NCBI GenBank assembly: GCA_037367355.1
Contig: CM074701.1
Span: forward strand, 1,488,001-1,552,000
Source: Neoscytalidium dimidiatum
Taxonomy: Eukaryota > Ascomycota > Dothideomycetes > Botryosphaeriales > Botryosphaeriaceae
Direction: 5' to 3'
DNA: 64,000 nt
The position numbers were made by a program, and so were the translations under genes. This document shows positions 21,712 through 34,218 of this stretch, one piece after another; the stretch's first letter is position 1; the number at the start of each line of letters is the position of its first letter. A model generated the notes under the pieces. That model had not been told where the DNA came from. It saw only the letters and a program-made list of their open reading frames with translations, and did not search any database.

Positions 21712-23307
21712 ATGCGAAAGAGGCCAGCTGGCTTCCAAAGCTATGGCTTCTCATGCACTTGAGAAAAGGGAGTCCGGGGTTGCAATCTATAAGAAGATGG
21801 CGAATCGGACAATTGCTGCTGTCCGCTTGTCACACATTGATATGTGACGCCACCGCGCGCCCTAGCACCTGACTATAGACAAGGGTTCCCCGCAGGCACA
21901 GGACCTTGGTGGCGGTGTCGTGGGCGTGAACGACTTGAACAGCCGCGGGAAAAGGTGTAAAAAACTGTGTTCACAATTTTTGCTCGCGTTACTGAAACGG
22001 CACCATACCCATCGCCACCCAGCAAGCTGACGCTATCCTCTGGTCATAGATGCTATGACTCCGCATGGCTGTGTCCGGACAATTGTTTCAAGGTGTACAC
22101 GCTTATCTCATTCCTGGCTGCGATGTCCAGCGACGCGGCCCCGTAGCATACGTGACCGACATACGTAAGGGCTGCGAAAGATCTGGGATTCATCCAGGCC
22201 AATCACTCGACTTAGCCGATGTGTTCACTACGCCGATGCGATGCTTTGCAAGTCAATGACGGATGCTCTCTGATGGAGTGCAGGTGATTGAGTGTTCGGC
22301 GGGAGAGACTATGCGCTGTGCGGCGACTCGCAGCTGGAATCCCTGACTCCTGAGGTATCATTCGTTGGGACAGGCTTCCTTTTGCAGGCAGCCTTGAGAT
22401 TCCGATCCATGGCCTGCGGGATGGCCGACAAGGTGTGCTGCACAGGCCGCAGTTCGCAGTGTTTGATCCCCAACGCCACAGCCGTGCGGCCATACCCAGA
22501 GGCCAATTTGCGAGGGGCTGATGAGTGAAGGATGAAGAAGCTGAGCGCTGCGGACCGAACCGCCACATCCTACTGGCCATAGCGGCCGGGGAAAAGTTGT
22601 TTGAGGAAACCACTTGGGCGACGACGCATGTCGCATGAGGGTCCTGCGGTTGGGTGGGGACGCCACTGAAAGTTGAGCTGATGGCGTCGCGCACGGGGCG
22701 GGCATACGGCAGCGAAGTGCAAAAGAATTTGCAGGGGTGACGTCCAGATCTATTGGAACTAGAAGTTTTGCTTTGTTCAAGCAGACGCTTCTCCCTGTGT
22801 CGGAAGACGCAATGGACGGCTGGCCCGTTCCTGCAGCAGCATTGCTGCTCGTACCACGGCGAACCAACATGGCGGCGCAAGCGTAGTACTGCATTGTGCT
22901 ATCGCCGTGTTTACTGGCAGCGCACCAGCTCTGCGGTGCACCCTATCCTGGCTCAGACACTGACGGCGGATGGCAAGACGCAGTAGTAACGGTCGCCTTT
23001 ACAGCTGCCGGAAGTAGAAAGTGGGTCGGGCAACGCCGCGGACGTGGTTTTGGAGAGGACTCAAGGCCCTTGAGTCACCAGCTGGGCCATGCCTGTCGAA
23101 CATTCCTCGGATAGCTGGCGTCCCGGCGACGGGCGCGCTGGACAGCCGACAGCGCTGGCTCGGGGCTGGAGTCAAACGGCGCTGCATGCGCACTATCGAG
23201 TCGTCGACGTGTGACGCAGCTCGGCGCCCAGGCCGGGATCAATAATGCAACGAGAATATTGACATCGGAGTGCGCACGCGGTCTTGCATCATCATCATCC
23301 CGCTTTC

Positions 23308-23326
23308 TTTTTTTTTTTTTTTTTTT
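23308..23326. repeat. Poly(T) tract
   Basis: Nineteen consecutive T residues in gene-free DNA; poly(dA:dT) tracts exclude nucleosomes. No nearby gene start explains it. Confidence 0.8.
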
Positions 23327-23768
23327 AAATATTTACAAAGCGCGTAGGCAGGCTGGGTCTGGATCGGATTGCTGAATACTCGCAGGCTTCAGAGTCAGCA
23401 GCACGCAGCGCGGCGCACAGCCCGCAGCAGCGCGCCGGAGGATTATTCTCTGGAGAGGATGACTCGCTCAGCCCTACACTGCATGGGCATTATTTTTAGC
23501 AGCCGATCTCGCGTCATCTTCCCGACTTGCCTTGAAACTGTCCCAGCGCGGCGGCCTTTCCGTCACTCAACCCCTTCTCTCGGGACTGCAGGAACGCACT
23601 CTGCGAGAACCGCAAGAATGGACGACCTCGTGAAGATCTGCAGCCCTAGCCGGCTCTTGGGTCGGAGTCGGCGTGGACGAGGGAAGGGAGGGGCCGCAGT
23701 CACGAGAATGCGATGCGAGGTGGCACTGGCGCCCCTGGCACGCGCGAAGCTACGAGGCAGGGAAGGGC

Positions 23769-23812
23769 ACATGCCCATGTCCATGCCCATGCCCATACCC
23801 AAGCCTATGCTC
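23769..23812. repeat. Imperfect CATGCC hexamer repeat
   Basis: About six imperfect copies of CATGCC (with CATGTCC, CATACCC variants). It would encode Met-Pro repeats in one frame, but that frame has no other support. Confidence 0.7.
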
Positions 23813-25860
23813 GCGCATCCGGCCTTGGAGTTGTCCTGTTCTATCGGGCCCGATTTGCCAGCGCAGGCCTCAGACACCACCTCAGAGCTATCTTGGGCCA
23901 TGGCGGGCGCTTGTCTTCGGCGGTGGGGGCTGACGATGCCAAACGGCCAGCCGTGCCAGCCATTGTGTGCCTCAGGCTATTTGCATACGGCCTCGAAACA
24001 GCAGCAGAAACCGGCAAAGAGAGCCCCGCCTGCAGGGCCGACGATAAGGTGCTGACGGCTGTTGCTGGCCGGGCGCGTGCGCTTGCGATCAGAGAGGGCG
24101 CAGGGTCATTTGCCATTATTTTCAGAAACGTGCGTCCTGTATGACTGTGTCTGAGAAGAAGCGGTTCCCTCAGGCAGGAAGCGCACCCACGCTTGCGCGT
24201 TCGCAGACACCAGCGGCCGACGAAAGAGGCCGCGCTTTAGCTGCCTTGGGCCGCCCGGTGCTGAGGCGCGCGCCCTCGCCCGCTGTCCCCAGTCCGCGAC
24301 GCTCTCTTTCGATCGTCACTCGGTGAGGCCCATGTCGAGCTGGGCGCGTGGGGGATCATGCAGCTGGCTGATGCAGCAGCGCCGCCCAAGCCCGAGTCCG
24401 CTCAGTCGGCGCGCACGAAAGCACGGGCTGAGCTGCGGCAGCTGTCACCCTGGCCGCACATCGTCGAGGCTGATTCCGCGCCCTACCTCGCGCCCACGCT
24501 CTGATGATGCGCCGTACCTGCTTCTGCTCTCTTCTCTCGTGCTCCGTGCCGAAACGTAGCGCACCCACTCGCGCTCGCACACCCTTTCCCGAAACCCTGG
24601 GACACACGCCTCGCCTCTCTCTGTGCTCCCATCTCCCGTCAGCCGCGGCGTCCGATAGCGCATACCCGGCGTCGACGTACACAGACATGGCGGTCCGGCC
24701 ATTGACGGGCCGTTGTGGGCTCTTTCGCCGCGCCGCTTTGACAGCGGCTGTGGCTTTCTCCCGGAACAGCTAGGCCGTGGCTATGAATGTACCTCAATTC
24801 AGATCGCCTCCGATAGGCAGCCCAGCTGTGGTGACGGCTTTGGTCGTCGTTGCGCAGGGGCCGGATCCCGCTGGGGCCACGGGTTTGCGGCCCCCTTGTG
24901 TGCTGTCTGCGCCGTCACTGGCCCGCGTCCCGGTGTGCTCTTTTTCGAGAACATGCTTGCTTGCTGCTTTCCAGAGTGTCGGATATGCCATGTGGTAGGT
25001 GGGACGCGCTGCTGCGCATTGCCGGTGGTGCCTGAGCCTCCCTGTAGGCAGATCTGGATTATAAGTATCATCGCCCACGTCGAGTCATATCCCAAGGCAT
25101 CAGCTTCAGCATCCAACCTCTCTCTACCACCCTACAGCCCGTTTACGCGTTTTCTTTTCTTGACACATAGTCAGTCCAAGCAAGAGTGTTTTCTTATTTC
25201 TTCCAAATTCGTTCCCAACTTCTTCCCTCCTCCTCATTTAATCATCTCAACACAGCTACCACCACCGCCCACGCTATCAAGTATCGGCTTTGGGCACTCT
25301 CCACAAGCGTCGAACTCCTGTCTGTCTTTCCGTCACAGAGAAAGGGACAGAAAAACGAATTTTACTCCACCAGAACCATCTCTGCCTGAAACATCCGAGC
25401 TTGCACGTTTCGTATTCTGTCAACTACACACGGAATCTAGCCCAACTCTACGTCTCAGTTCATTACCACTGTATCCATGGGCCGTGGCGGATACAACTAG
25501 ACGACTCTACGACTCATCCCGAGGCACGCCTGATTACTTTACGCAATCCGCCACCATCCCTTCGATTGGAACTCCGCCCATAAAACGCTATCCCCCGTCA
25601 ATCAACGCCATCGATCCTTCTCCGAAACGTCCGCGGTGAATACAACTGAAACTCAACAATTCAGTGTTTTCTCCAAAACACCGCAGGAACGTTAGCACCA
25701 CTCGAGTCCCCAGCTTTCGGAAAGTTATCGCAACGCCAGGCAGCCAAGTACGCGCGTGGGAGCACCGCCACCCCAAGACACCGAACGCAGTCACCTGCGC
25801 TAGACCGCTCAATCCTTTCTCTTCGCGTCATCCTTTCAGTTACCTTCAGTCACTACAACA

Positions 25861-26043
25861 ATGGGTCGCGGCGGTTACAACTCTCCTCCCTCTAGTAGCC
25901 GAAGCCGGTCTACGGCTGCATCGTCCATTTCTTCTTTTGGTGGCAGGATGACGAGCAGTAGAAGTACCTGCCCAACCCAATCCTTCCAATCAGTGCTAAG
26001 CGCGGCGTTTATTCTCAAGGCTGGCCGTGGTGGTTACAACTGA
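25861..26043 (+). CDS. Small protein bracketed by GRGGYN at both ends
   Basis: A 60-codon frame starts MGRGGYNSPPSSS, has a Ser/Arg-rich middle (SRSRSTAASSISSFGGRM) and ends AGRGGYN followed directly by the stop. I do not recognise a named family with confidence. The repeated GRGG-x-N motif recalls the fungal DUF3602 (GRGGAGN) group, but that is a weak resemblance. The same hexapeptide at both ends in one frame is unlikely by chance and argues for a real gene. I found no phase-compatible intron inside. The 750 bp upstream is CT-rich with many short upstream frames, resembling a long leader; T-runs follow downstream. No function is proposed. Confidence 0.5.
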   Translation: MGRGGYNSPPSSSRSRSTAASSISSFGGRMTSSRSTCPTQSFQSVLSAAFILKAGRGGYN

Positions 26044-26813
26044 GGAAAACTCGGCCCCGTTGCTACTTGTCCTCATCAGCAGCCGTCGGAGAGCCGGCTA
26101 TCTGGCCTCTTCTATTCTCATCTCTTTCGCCCAAGCCGTTCGCATCGTTCTGTTTATTTTCCCGCTTTTTTTTTTTTTCTTTGGGTCGCTGCTTATTCTC
26201 ACGTCTGCATACTTTACGACTGGTAGAAACTTCTTCCTCCCCCTCATATATTGTGCATAGGATACCCCACTAGACGATCTTGTTGACAGCATTGTTGGTC
26301 TTTTTTTTTTTTTTTTGGCTGGTTTCTTTATCCTTTCTTTAGGGGTTTGCATAGCGACGGTTGCATAGAGTCGGAGTCTCTGCTTTGATAGCTCCCTTTC
26401 TCCTTAAGAGTAGGTCTGAGCAGGAGTTTGTTTGGTGTTAATTTGTTTTTCTTTCTTTCTTTCTTTCTTTCAGAAAACATGTCGTATGAGAAAAGCGATG
26501 GAGCGCATTGGGTCTGGCGTCCGTTTTCTGCCGCAGCAATCTAGCTTCGTCTACGCATTCTCTCACCTTTTCTCCGCTCTTGTCTTTTCCTTTCTCTTTT
26601 TTTTTTCTCTGCCCCCTTCTAGTTCTTGGCTTTCAAGGCACTCGTCTCATTATCTCAGCGGTATTTTTCGCAACAAGATATCATTTTCTTATCTTGACAC
26701 CCCTTTTCTCGATTATCTTGCTCTTTGAAATGCGTGGCAAAGTCCGCTCTACCTATTCTTGACAGATTGTCCCTCTAAAGTCTCTGGCAGACCATGAGCA
26801 GAACAACTTAATA
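26044..26813. other. T-rich intergenic stretch with TTTC microsatellite
   Basis: No gene is supported. It contains T-runs near 26166-26180 and 26301-26316 and a TTTC tetranucleotide run at about 26449-26471. It is probably the 3' region of the small GRGGYN gene and of MSS1, which converge here. Confidence 0.55.
26449..26471. repeat. TTTC microsatellite
   Basis: About six tandem TTTC units within a T-rich 3' flank. Confidence 0.8.
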
Positions 26814-28750
26814 CTATTTTCCAACACAAAACCTATCGCAGAATATCAGCTGTGCTCATAGTAGTGATAATTGACCAGCACTTACTTCTCGAACACCACA
26901 CCCAGGACCTCTTCGACATCACCGGCTTCGCCTTTGCCAGTTATTTTCGACAAGCACGTTGCAGCGGCTCTCAAACTCTCTGCTGCCAGCACGATGTCCA
27001 GATCCCCGTCCATCTTCTGCTCGCCTTCTTCTACTTCCCGCAGGAAATCTTCGAGGTGAGATGAGCACTCTTCGAGCAAGATGCGCTGGCGCTCCGTTGC
27101 GCCGAGAGATTCCTGCCAAATAGACATGTCGGGTGCAGTGATGCCATCGAGATTTGGAACCACCGGCGTCGTCATCTCTCTAAAAACAGAGATAAGGCCG
27201 GAAAGAAAAGCCTGGATCTTGCCGGGGTCGGACGTTGTTGATGATGGGGAAGGGCTTGCGGCCTCTTTGCAAGAGATGAAATGAACGCGTTCGCCAGGGA
27301 GATCCAATTCTTTCTGGATGACAGACAAGTATTGCTGCGCCTGCTCGGTGCGGTCGCTGGATTGAATCATGTCCGACTTATTGACGATGGCCAGGACCTG
27401 ACTGCCGCGGCTCATGCATTCCCGAGCAGTCTCAAGCACCTCCTGGCTCAAGGAAAGTCCAGGTCTCCCGGTGCCTGCATCATCCTCAATAGAGAAGACA
27501 CAAATGACCACGTCTGAATCCAACGCTCTCTCCTTGGCGCGTCTGATGCCCTCCATCTCCACGACGCCAACCGCCGCCTCACCCCCTTCACTCTTCCCTC
27601 TCAAACCAGCGGTATCGCCAATCCTGCAAAACCAACCTCCCAAGTCCACCCCGGTCTCGACCACGTCCCTCGTCGTACCGCGCTCCTGACTGACGATCGC
27701 CGCCTCCCTCCCCACGATCCTGTTCAGCAACGAGCTCTTCCCGGCATTCGGCTCGCCCAGCAACGCGACGCCGATGCCGCTCCTCAGCAGCTCGCCCCTC
27801 ACCGCGTTCCGCGCGTGCGCGTCGATGCTCGCCTTCAGGCGGCGCGCCTGGGCGGCGACGGAGGCGGCCAACTGGGCGGGCGGCTCGTCGAAGTGCTGGT
27901 CCTCGGCGAAGTCGATCAGGGCCTCGAGCTCGCCGCGGGCGAGCAGCAGGGCGCGCGCCCACGCGTCGTAGCGCTCAGCCAGGCGCCGCGACGAGGCGCC
28001 GCGCACCGCAAGCCGCCGCTGCTGCTCCGTCGTCGCGCTCAGCGTGTCGCCCAGCGCCTCGACCTGCGGCAGCGAGAGCCGCGAGTTCAGGTACGCCCGC
28101 CGCGTGAACTCGCCCGGCTCGGCGTAGCGGATGGCCGCCGTCGTGGGGCCCGCTGAGCGCTTGGGGCGGCATTTCGGGATCGCGGCGAGGACGGCGCGGA
28201 CGATGGCGGAACCGCCGTGGACGTGGAGCTCGAGGAGGTCTTCGCCGGTGACGGACGAGGGCGCGCGGAAGAAGAGGACGAGGGCATGGTCGAGGATGGC
28301 GGATTGAGGCGGAGGGGATGTTGTAGTGGGTTCATAGAGGGTACGGAGGACAGCATGGCGAGGTTTGGGTAGAGGTTTGTCGGGGCAGAGGGAGTGGTAT
28401 ATCTGCGCGACGGTATGTTAACTGAAATGGCGACCCAAAGCCGATGGAGGAGAATGGTATACATCAATGCATGCTGGACCAGAAATTCGGATGACAGCGA
28501 TAGCAGCCCTACCGGGAGCAGTGGAGAGAGCGTAGATAGTGGGCTCGTCGCTGGATGCTGTTGCTGCTTCGCTATGCAGGAACCTGGCTGATCCGAGCTG
28601 CGAGATAGTTGCGCAATGCCATGGTGAGAAGGCAATGGCACGGCCTGAGATTTCAAACCATGGAGGCGAAGGAGATGCGACTCGTGCCAACGCGAGGCCG
28701 GCGAGCCATCTGGTTGAGCAGCGGGTTGCGGCGCGACGGAGAGGAATCAT
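26814..28750 (-). CDS. MSS1: Mitochondrial tRNA modification GTPase MnmE/Mss1
   Basis: Mss1 works with Mto1 to modify the wobble uridine of mitochondrial tRNAs. Three exons (28750-28463, 28402-26886, 26832-26814) encode 607 aa. A basic, hydrophobic N-terminus (about 50 aa) looks like a mitochondrial presequence. The TrmE N-terminal domain follows: IYALSTAPGRAAIAVIRISG, TGEDLLELHVHGG, AEPGEFTRRAYLNSRL and the helix LPQVEALGDTLSA. The inserted G domain has GEPNAGKSS (about 312-320), the DTAG and NKSD motifs. The last exon is only 19 nt and supplies the end FCVGK, whose cysteine is the conserved MnmE C-terminal motif; without that splice the protein would stop at FEK. Length suits the family with a presequence. 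Confidence 0.95.
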
Positions 28751-30425
28751 CGTCGTGCGAGGCGGGCTGCCAAAGTTCGGGGCGTCAAATCGGACATGCG
28801 CGGCCCAAGCTCCTTGTCCCTTCCGACGTCATCCCATCCTCTTCGCTTTCTCCGTCAAATTCAAGGAGGGTGCTGAATAGCTTGAGCAGCAATTTACGGT
28901 GCATGTAATCGTTTTTGTAGCGTGCGTTTCGTTTCTACAGCAAATTCTCAAGATTCATTCATATCAGATGTTGAAAAAGTATCCAGAGAGCGGAATCCTC
29001 ACAAAATGTCTACGTCGATTTATAAAGGGAAAGATATGTGGAAGCTAAGCTATTAGTTTTGGTCTATGATGATTCTGCATTTGATCCTGAGCAGCGATGC
29101 GTCAGAGCTAAAGTCAGCCCCAATTGTCCAGAGGATGTGAAATCAAAGCCTCCGCTTTTTCTACACATCTTTTAGAATCTCGTCTCGTTAAGGCCAGAGT
29201 ACTTTGCCTGGTATCGGAATACATTAGAGGGCCATTAATTGCCAGTAAAATGCTTGAAAAGCCCCATCGTAGTTCCACCCATACTCTACTTGGCACACCC
29301 AAGTACGCCCTCAAAGAGGCGTTGCTAACGCGCCAAAATCCCGCCACCGACGTTTTGCCCACCACTACGGTCCTTGTTGCGGCAGCAGGAGCCCCTCTAG
29401 TACTCGCCCTCGTTGTCGTACTGACCGTTGTGTTCCCCGTCTCATTCTTCGGCAAACGTCGCCCTCCGCAACTAGATGTTTCTTGCTCAAGCTAATCGCC
29501 TACGTAGCCGGGGACGCTGATATCTAGCCTACTGATGTCTTCAAAAGTGAGCTTGGTGTAATTAATAATCGTCGTTCCACAACGGCGCTCGGTTAGTAAA
29601 ATATTGGACTGGCAACCGGCTTCTTATCTATGCCATTTAAGGTCATCCGCAAATGCCAAAGTTGCGACAATGTAAATAGCTGCACATTGATTGGAACAGG
29701 AATTGATGCCCATCTTGGCTGCTTAAGCTTGACTTTGGCTCTAAAAAAACAATAACACAGGGATAGTAACAGACAGCCATTCACACAAAATGCCTTACAT
29801 CGTGTCCCAACGAGGAACAGGGAAACTAAGCCTCCACTTCTTGTTAGGGGAGCGGGTCTAGCGCGATCGATATCATCTACCTTTATCAGATAATTATATT
29901 TCCTTTAGCTCAGCTCGTACTAAAGACTCGGGCATTCCGACTTCTTGGCAAAGTGCGATGCAGAGAACAGCTCCGCAGAGTAACCATAGACGGTTTATGG
30001 AAGAACATAAGAATATCATTATCTACGACATTAAAGATATCAGAGTAGAATGACGCTTTTTTTTTTTCTCACTTACGTATCTTCCAAACCATCTATCGCC
30101 GAGAGACACATCCATAGAATGACGAAAGGCATTCTTACTTGGGGTTTCCCATGACGTTGCTTTGGATATTTGCTTCGCGTACACTGACGGGACCAATTGT
30201 CAAATTTTGTTAAGCCAGCCTTGGAGGCAATTTCCGTGATGTAACGGAAGAAAAGCTTACGGATTTATTCGTGCGAAAAAGGGGTCCTCAATCCATCACA
30301 GCCTCGGAGGTGCTGATTCTATATCCTCCAACCACCACGCGCCCATGATTTCTTCCAAAGTCATCGACCCGTGCTATTCCTTATCAAGCGTATTCACACG
30401 AACCCCATCACCATCACGACCCGAC
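28751..30425. other. Intergenic, moderately AT-rich, no supported gene
   Basis: MSS1 promoter on the left, NCE101 3' flank on the right. The middle (about 28.9-30.3 kb) is richer in A/T than the genes and holds only short frames such as 29124-29495. I see no transposon remnant, tRNA or repeat. Confidence 0.5.
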
Positions 30426-30739
30426 TTACTTCCCAGTACCCTGGTCCCAAGCCTTCCCCAACCGCCTCCTAAACACCACCCACGTCTCAGCCCACCCTCG
30501 CCCCTTCTCCTTCTCCTCCCTCCCTATCCTCGCGAACGCAGCAGCCGCGCCGATGCCGAGGGCGAAGAGGGGATCAAGGCGCCTGCGCATAGTCGAGATT
30601 CCTCTATCAGCCCAAATCCCGTTTATTCTTACTTCACGGCCTCCGGGTGGGAGGTGTTTGTGGCGAGGTAGAGGGGGGAGAAGAGCCGCAAGGGTGCGGA
30701 GGGAGAAACGGACTTGGAGATGATATGCTGGTACGCCAT
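30426..30739 (-). CDS. NCE101: Nce101-like small membrane protein
   Basis: Nce101 is a short single-helix protein linked in yeast to non-classical export. Two exons (30739-30714, 30582-30426) give 60 aa: MAYQHIISK joined to RLDPLFALGIGAAAAF, then IGREEKEKGRG. This matches the family layout of a short start, an LDP-F-L-G membrane helix and the REEKEKG motif. The donor used for this join is GTCCGT, which is not ideal. A better donor (GTAAGA at 30632) would add 27 residues before the helix, spoiling the compact family form. A perfect donor GTAAGT overlaps the stop, so the C-terminus may be extended by a last tiny exon. The gene is real; the exact exon 1 end is uncertain. Confidence 0.75.
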
Positions 30740-32162
<1,423 letters not shown>

Positions 32163-33064
32163 GGTTGCGGCGGTGGTGTCGGGCGAGTGCGATAGGGTGT
32201 GGTTGTTGCAGCTGGGTGGGTTGTCGTGGAGGCGGGAGGTGTTGCGAGGTGGAGGCGAGGTGAGGCGGAGAAGAGGTGCTGAGGTGGGCTGGGGCGGTGT
32301 TGAAGTGGGTGCAGGCGGTCGGGCGGTGAGGTAGAGGGGCAGGGCAGCTGCCTAGCACCTGGGCCTGGAGGCGGGCGGGCGCCGCTTCGGAAGCGGTCAG
32401 GTGATGCAAGCAAATGCGTGATAAGGGACAGCGATGGTGGGAGCCGCTCGAAAGCGCGTTATGAATGCGCTTTGGCAGCCAGTGCTTCTGTCTGACTGGC
32501 CGCGGCAGTCATGTGGCGCCTACGCGCACGCTCTTTGTTCCCGCGGCCTTCCATGGAAGTACGTGCAGTACGTCACGCTCTGCCGCCTGGCGAAGCACGC
32601 CTGCGCACAGGCTGCACTCACCAGGCACCGTCACTTGTACATACACAGTACGCTCGCCCCTGAGTCAACAAGCGTGGGTCCCGCGCTGCCAGCGGACAGC
32701 GCGTGACTGCGTCGCCGCCGCTGCTGGGAAACACCACGGCGAGGGCGGCCACTACTTCACGCCGCGGCTGCACCCACATCGCGCGGCCTGAGGCGCCAGG
32801 GATCGGCGCGGGCCCCCGCGTACCTGGCGCCGGCGCGCGGGCACGACTTTTTTCTGTTCTAAGGAACTCCACCAAATCTGTGCCTTCTCTGGCCGTCCCC
32901 GTATCCAGCGAGCCCGTGATCGGAGTCCAGGGGCACCGGGCGGCTCTTTCTTCTTTTCAGCCCTACACGCGCGCTACCCCGCCCCGAGTGCTCGCCACCG
33001 TTTTCCGCCATCACCGAAGGCCGCGGGCAAAAAAAAAAAAAAAAAACAACTAAAATCAGCAGCC
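32163..33064. promoter_or_regulatory. Divergent region between ATG8 and ADE8
   Basis: About 0.9 kb separates the two start codons. It is GC-rich, with no supported frame. A poly(A) tract directly precedes the ADE8 start. Confidence 0.5.
33029..33046 (+). repeat. Poly(A) tract just before the ADE8 start
   Basis: Eighteen consecutive A residues end 18 bp before the ADE8 ATG. It is either a nucleosome-free promoter tract or part of the mRNA leader. Confidence 0.85.
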
Positions 33065-33864
33065 ATGACGGAGCCGCACCACACCCGCATTACCGTGCTG
33101 ATATCGGGCAGTGGCACAAACCTGCAGGCCCTCATAGATGCCACTAAGGATGGCCGTCTGCCCAACAGCTCTATCGTCCGTGTTATTTCGGACAAGAAAG
33201 CTGCCTACGGCCTGGAGCGCGCCAAGCAGGCCGGCATCCCCACCCACTACCACGGCTTCCCTCCCTATAAAGAGAAGTTCCCTGAGTTGTCGCGCCAGGA
33301 GCAGCGCCAGGAGTTCGACAGAGATCTGGCCAAGCTTGTGCTCGGTGACAACCCGGACATCGTTGTCTGCGCCGGTGAGGCTCCTCCTCCTGCTCTCTGT
33401 TGCCGCGCAGAAGAGAGCTCAGGTAGTTAATGATTTCTTACCTCGTGCAGGCTACATGCTCATCCTAACCGAGCCGCTCCTCCAGGCTCTGGCGGATGCG
33501 AAGGTGCCCATCATCAACCTGCACCCAGCTCTGCCTGGGGAATACAACGGCGTGAGTCCTCCCGTAGGCTTCATATCTCTCGTCCGTCTTCTATCTAACC
33601 AGGACCAACCAGACCCATGCGATTGACCGGGCCCACGCCGACTGGAAGGCCGGTAAAATCACCCGTACTGGTGTGATGATCCATTATGTCATTCTCGAAG
33701 TGGACATGGGCACGCCCATCCTCACGAAAGAGATTCCCTTCGTCAAGGGCGAGGATGATGAACTCGAGGCTTTCGAGGAGAAACTCCACAAGGTCGAGTG
33801 GGGCGCCATCGTAGAAGGTACGAAGTTGGCCATCGACAAGTTATGGGCCGACCGAGCAAAATGA
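33065..33864 (+). CDS. ADE8: Phosphoribosylglycinamide formyltransferase (GAR transformylase)
   Basis: This enzyme transfers a formyl group from 10-formyltetrahydrofolate to GAR in purine synthesis. Three exons (33065-33374, 33451-33551, 33613-33864) give 220 aa, the usual length. Signatures: ITVLISGSGTNLQALIDATK at the substrate loop, VISDKKAAYGLERAKQAGIP, and the catalytic INLHPALPGEYNG (Asn and His). The third exon holds the Asp-containing ILEVDMGTPIL loop. Both exon joins restore family sequence: VVCAG/YMLIL and EYNG/THAIDRAH. The start follows a poly(A) leader with context AGCAGCCATGAC. It depends on folate, whose precursor pathway is represented by ABZ1 further right, though the two genes are not linked closely. 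Confidence 0.95.
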
Positions 33865-34218
33865 TCTTTCAACGGCGGGCAGAGCAATCGCGTTAAGTCT
33901 TACCCTGAGCGCAAATGCTTGCCCCATATCGGAAGTTATGTATTAGGAGAGTGAGGTTCTCTAGACGGGTCGCATTGAACGGACGGAGTAAGACCATGCA
34001 CTAAAGGTGAAGCACCTGTTCCCAGAGGAATCTCACGCTTCAAGTCCCCTTACAGCATTGGCACAACATGCTCAAGTGCCACGAAGGACTGTAACATTAA
34101 AATAAAAAATTACATTGCTCTTATCTAAGCTAGACATTTTCTGCATAGCCACACTGGACCCCACTGAAGAATTATCATCGTCGCTGTTGGGTATCATTCT
34201 TCGGTTTCATCCCTTTCT
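33865..34218. other. Convergent intergenic region, ADE8 / F-box gene
   Basis: Three-prime flanks only; nothing else seen. An A-rich stretch near 34090-34110 may hold polyadenylation signals (AATAAAA on the plus strand). Confidence 0.5.

Larger units (their letters stand above)
21712..25860. other. Gene-poor 4.1-kb interval
   Basis: No supported gene. From 21.7 to about 25.0 kb the sequence is GC-rich with many overlapping frames on both strands, none with a domain, signal peptide or plausible introns. It contains a 19-base T run at 23308-23326 and a CATGCC-type hexamer run near 23769-23812. From about 25.1 kb the plus strand becomes pyrimidine-rich with CAAC/CATC stretches, which looks like a long 5' leader for the small ORF at 25861. 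Confidence 0.5.

Noticed and set aside
22065..22259. Frame with LFQGVHAYLIPG, reminiscent of the start of a BRCT domain
   Set aside because: Resemblance ends after about 12 residues; no Trp-containing end motif, no exon that continues it.
24713..25639. 308-codon plus-strand ORF
   Set aside because: It crosses the GC-rich to pyrimidine-rich transition, has no domain, and its second half looks like an untranslated leader.
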